Assembly (NCBI GenBank): GCA_003501365.1
Contig: DNPP01000417.1
Location: 1 to 7,168, forward strand
Direction: 5' to 3'
DNA length: 7,168 bases
From: Bacillota bacterium
GTDB lineage: Bacteria; Bacillota; UBA4882; UBA8346
This document shows, one piece after another, positions 5,584 through 7,168 of this stretch. Position numbers and translations under genes: made by a program. The notes beneath the pieces are model-generated. The model was not told the origin of the DNA and did not search any database. It saw only the letters and a list, made by a program, of their open reading frames with translations. How positions within the stretch are numbered: the stretch's first letter is position 1; every line of letters begins with the position of its first letter.

Positions 5584-6408
5584 ATGAAAGAAAGAAAGGT
5601 TATTATTTGCCATTACTTAATTCTGTCCATTTGGGCACTCATCGCCCTGTTTCCAGTGTGGACGATGCTGGTGAACTCCTTCAAAAAACAACTGGATATT
5701 TTTAAAAATCCGTTTGTATTTCCGATTTCGCCCAATTTTGATGCCTATCTTTATGTATTCAGGGAAAGCAATTTTTTACTTTATTGTTGGAATACCCTAC
5801 TGATTACAGTTGTATCGATTGTCTGTGTTCTTTTCATCGGTTCCCTGGCAGCTTATGCTTTGGTCAACTGGAAGGGACTCGGCTCCAAATTTATCTATTT
5901 GCTGTTTTTAGCAGGAATAATGATCCCAATCCGTTTGGGTACTATCAATATTTTCCAAATTATCCGTTCAATGAATCTCATGGGATCGGTTTATGGCTTA
6001 ATCCCGGTTTATATCGCTTGGGGGCTCCCGATGGCGGTTTTTATCCTTACCACATTTATTCAAGACTTACCCGGTGAACTAATGGAATCGGCATCGCTCG
6101 ACGGAGCTTCTAAATTAAGGATTTATTCGGCCATCACCATTCCGCTAATCAGGCCGGCGCTGGGGACTGTCGCCATCTTCAACCTTATTAACATCTGGAA
6201 TGATATTTGGTTTCCATTAATCTTCAATTTAAAAGAGGATCAAAGGACGCTTTTACTGGGGGTAACTTACTTTTTCGGAACTTACCAGACTGATTGGAGC
6301 AAGGTCTTAGTTGTGCTTACTCTGGCTACATTGCCTGTACTACTGCTTTATATGATTATGTCAAAACAGTTTATTAAAGGCTTGACGGCAGGATCGGTTA
6401 AGGGCTGA
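5584..6408 (+). CDS. Sugar ABC transporter permease, MalG/UgpE type
   Basis: A 274-residue inner-membrane partner of the preceding permease, of normal length for the MalG side. Helices are near residues 10-31, 68-93, 104-130, 139-160, 182-202 and 240-260. The start is typical (ALFPVWTMLVNSFKKQLDIF, then the short periplasmic segment NPFVFP). The EAA loop reads ESASLDGASKLRIYSAITIPL at 168-188, with serine in place of the first alanine but E168, A170, G174 and I-x-x-P-L kept. It ends KQFIKGLTAGSVKG, close to the end of the truncated permease at the left edge of the window. The ribosome binding site is GGAG, 8 bases before the ATG; the gap from the previous stop is 15 bases. The next gene follows after 69 bases on the same strand. 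Confidence 0.94.
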   Translation: MKERKVIICHYLILSIWALIALFPVWTMLVNSFKKQLDIFKNPFVFPISPNFDAYLYVFRESNFLLYCWNTLLITVVSIVCVLFIGSLAAYALVNWKGLGSKFIYLLFLAGIMIPIRLGTINIFQIIRSMNLMGSVYGLIPVYIAWGLPMAVFILTTFIQDLPGELMESASLDGASKLRIYSAITIPLIRPALGTVAIFNLINIWNDIWFPLIFNLKEDQRTLLLGVTYFFGTYQTDWSKVLVVLTLATLPVLLLYMIMSKQFIKGLTAGSVKG

Positions 6409-6477
6409 CAGTTAAACAATTGCAGGCTTATGAGGCATTACAAGCTCTACAGCTTTTAATATGGCTGGAGGTACATT

Positions 6478-7168
6478 ATGGCTGCAAACAGTTTCCCAAT
6501 CAACTCTAAAATCACCCCGGAACTTGATCCGGAATTTCGTCCGGCTATATTGGAACATCAGTCATACTTAACTGCCGTCCGGAGGTCGGGAAATTCTGTT
6601 CCTGTAAGGATCGCTTTGGAAAGAAACGATCATCAAATTTCAACAGTTGAAATACCGGTATTTAAGAATGACCGGGAAATGTTAAACGGCGGTTTTTTTT
6701 ATGTTGAACGGTTCGTGAAAACATTGCTATGGCAAAAAGGAGGCTGGAAATTTACTTTCGGCGGTCCACCGAGTATCGGCCAATATTTCAAGTACGTGTA
6801 TGCTCCCGGAGGATTACGGGAATTTGACGCTCAATTTATGGGCCGGTTATACAAACGGCCATTTTCAATCGATATAACTGAGCTTGAGAAGGTCCCTAAA
6901 TCGCAGGAGACCTCACAATCGATCGGCCGGCATTTAAATGGCTGCGGGATTGCTTTGGATCTTGGAAGCAGTGATTGCAGAGTCTCCGCTGTTGTTAACG
7001 GTAAAGGATTTATAACCGGTTGGTTGAATGAGTTGGCCTTCATGCCGGTGGATTATAATACCGGCGCTCCGGTTGATGAATGGTCCGGTGATTATGGCTG
7101 TGGAGTCAAGTATTTTTCCCAAGACGCCGTGCTTAGACTGGCGGCTAAGGCCGGCATCACTTTCAATC
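6478..7168 (+). CDS. ROK-like (ASKHA-fold) protein, possible sugar kinase, 3' end outside window; ASKHA core looks internally shortened
   Basis: An open frame of 230 codons running off the right edge, started by ATG with GGAGGT five bases in front. Residues 1-150 form an N-terminal domain without a motif I can name, except that it is rich in aromatic and basic patches (VERFVKTLLWQKGGWKFTFGG at about 82-102, then YAPGGLREFDAQFMG). At 155-165 comes GCGIALDLGSS, which looks like the phosphate-1 loop D-x-G-x-(T/S) of ROK/hexokinase-fold proteins. Then NELAF (184-188), DEWSGDYGCG (200-209) and YFSQDAVLRLAAKAGI (212-227) look like the region around and after the E-x-G-H and G-C-L motifs of ROK proteins. 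I recall a Firmicute ROK protein family with this N-terminal domain and this GWLNELAF...DEWSGD...YFSQ segment. The catalytic D-N-D-A-type segment expected between the two parts is not there. Position at the end of a sugar uptake operon fits a role in sugar handling, but activity is doubtful. Confidence 0.6.
   Translation, partial: MAANSFPINSKITPELDPEFRPAILEHQSYLTAVRRSGNSVPVRIALERNDHQISTVEIPVFKNDREMLNGGFFYVERFVKTLLWQKGGWKFTFGGPPSIGQYFKYVYAPGGLREFDAQFMGRLYKRPFSIDITELEKVPKSQETSQSIGRHLNGCGIALDLGSSDCRVSAVVNGKGFITGWLNELAFMPVDYNTGAPVDEWSGDYGCGVKYFSQDAVLRLAAKAGITFN

Noticed and set aside
6442..6455. AAGCT-CTAC-AGCTT stem between the second permease and the last gene
   Set aside because: Five pairs with only a short T run; too weak to call a terminator inside an apparent operon.
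1..7168. CRISPR array, toxin-antitoxin pair, phage defence genes or a riboswitch
   Set aside because: No regularly spaced repeats, no matching small gene pairs and no long structured leader were seen.

Overview
The window looks like a low-to-mid GC Firmicute (Bacillota). The signs are AT-rich intergenic DNA, strong purine-rich ribosome binding sites, two TTG starts on real genes, B. subtilis-like -35/-10 promoters, and a tRNA-Arg(ACG) remnant that resembles the Firmicute form. The solute-binding protein has a cleavable signal but no lipobox cysteine, which would suit a diderm Firmicute, but this is only suggestive. The species cannot be named from the sequence.

Left third (1-1470) is a scar zone. 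It opens with the last 40 codons of a MalG-type sugar ABC permease belonging to another transporter to the left. Three truncated gene pieces follow: an IS1380-like transposase C-terminal piece (minus strand), an IS630-family transposase core (minus strand), and the distal half of a methyl-accepting chemotaxis protein signalling domain (plus strand) that starts at the hairpin tip. No copy of the missing MCP front half is present. After AT-rich non-coding DNA comes the 3' half of a tRNA-Arg(ACG) with CCA and its own intrinsic terminator but no 5' half. This is the layout expected at the distal end (attR) of an element integrated into a tRNA gene.

Right part (1590-7168) is a tidy, co-directional carbohydrate-uptake locus: a ROK-family repressor with its own promoter and a nearby NagC/Mlc-like inverted repeat; a second promoter; a secreted family-1 solute-binding protein; a strong intercistronic hairpin; MalF- and MalG-type permeases; and the start of a large ROK-like (ASKHA) protein that runs off the right edge. 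The transporter ATPase is not in the window, so it is either downstream or a shared MsmX-type ATPase elsewhere. The likely logic is that the ROK protein senses a sugar or sugar phosphate and represses itself and the transporter, the binding protein and permeases import an oligosaccharide or sugar, and the last gene may act on the sugar after entry. The substrate cannot be told.

Points most worth checking: an apparent in-frame loss of about 130 residues in the ASKHA core of the last gene, the tRNA-Arg fragment as an island boundary, and a decamer TTATTATTTT that recurs four times, always between genes of the sugar locus. I see no clear evidence of a wholly new system in this window.
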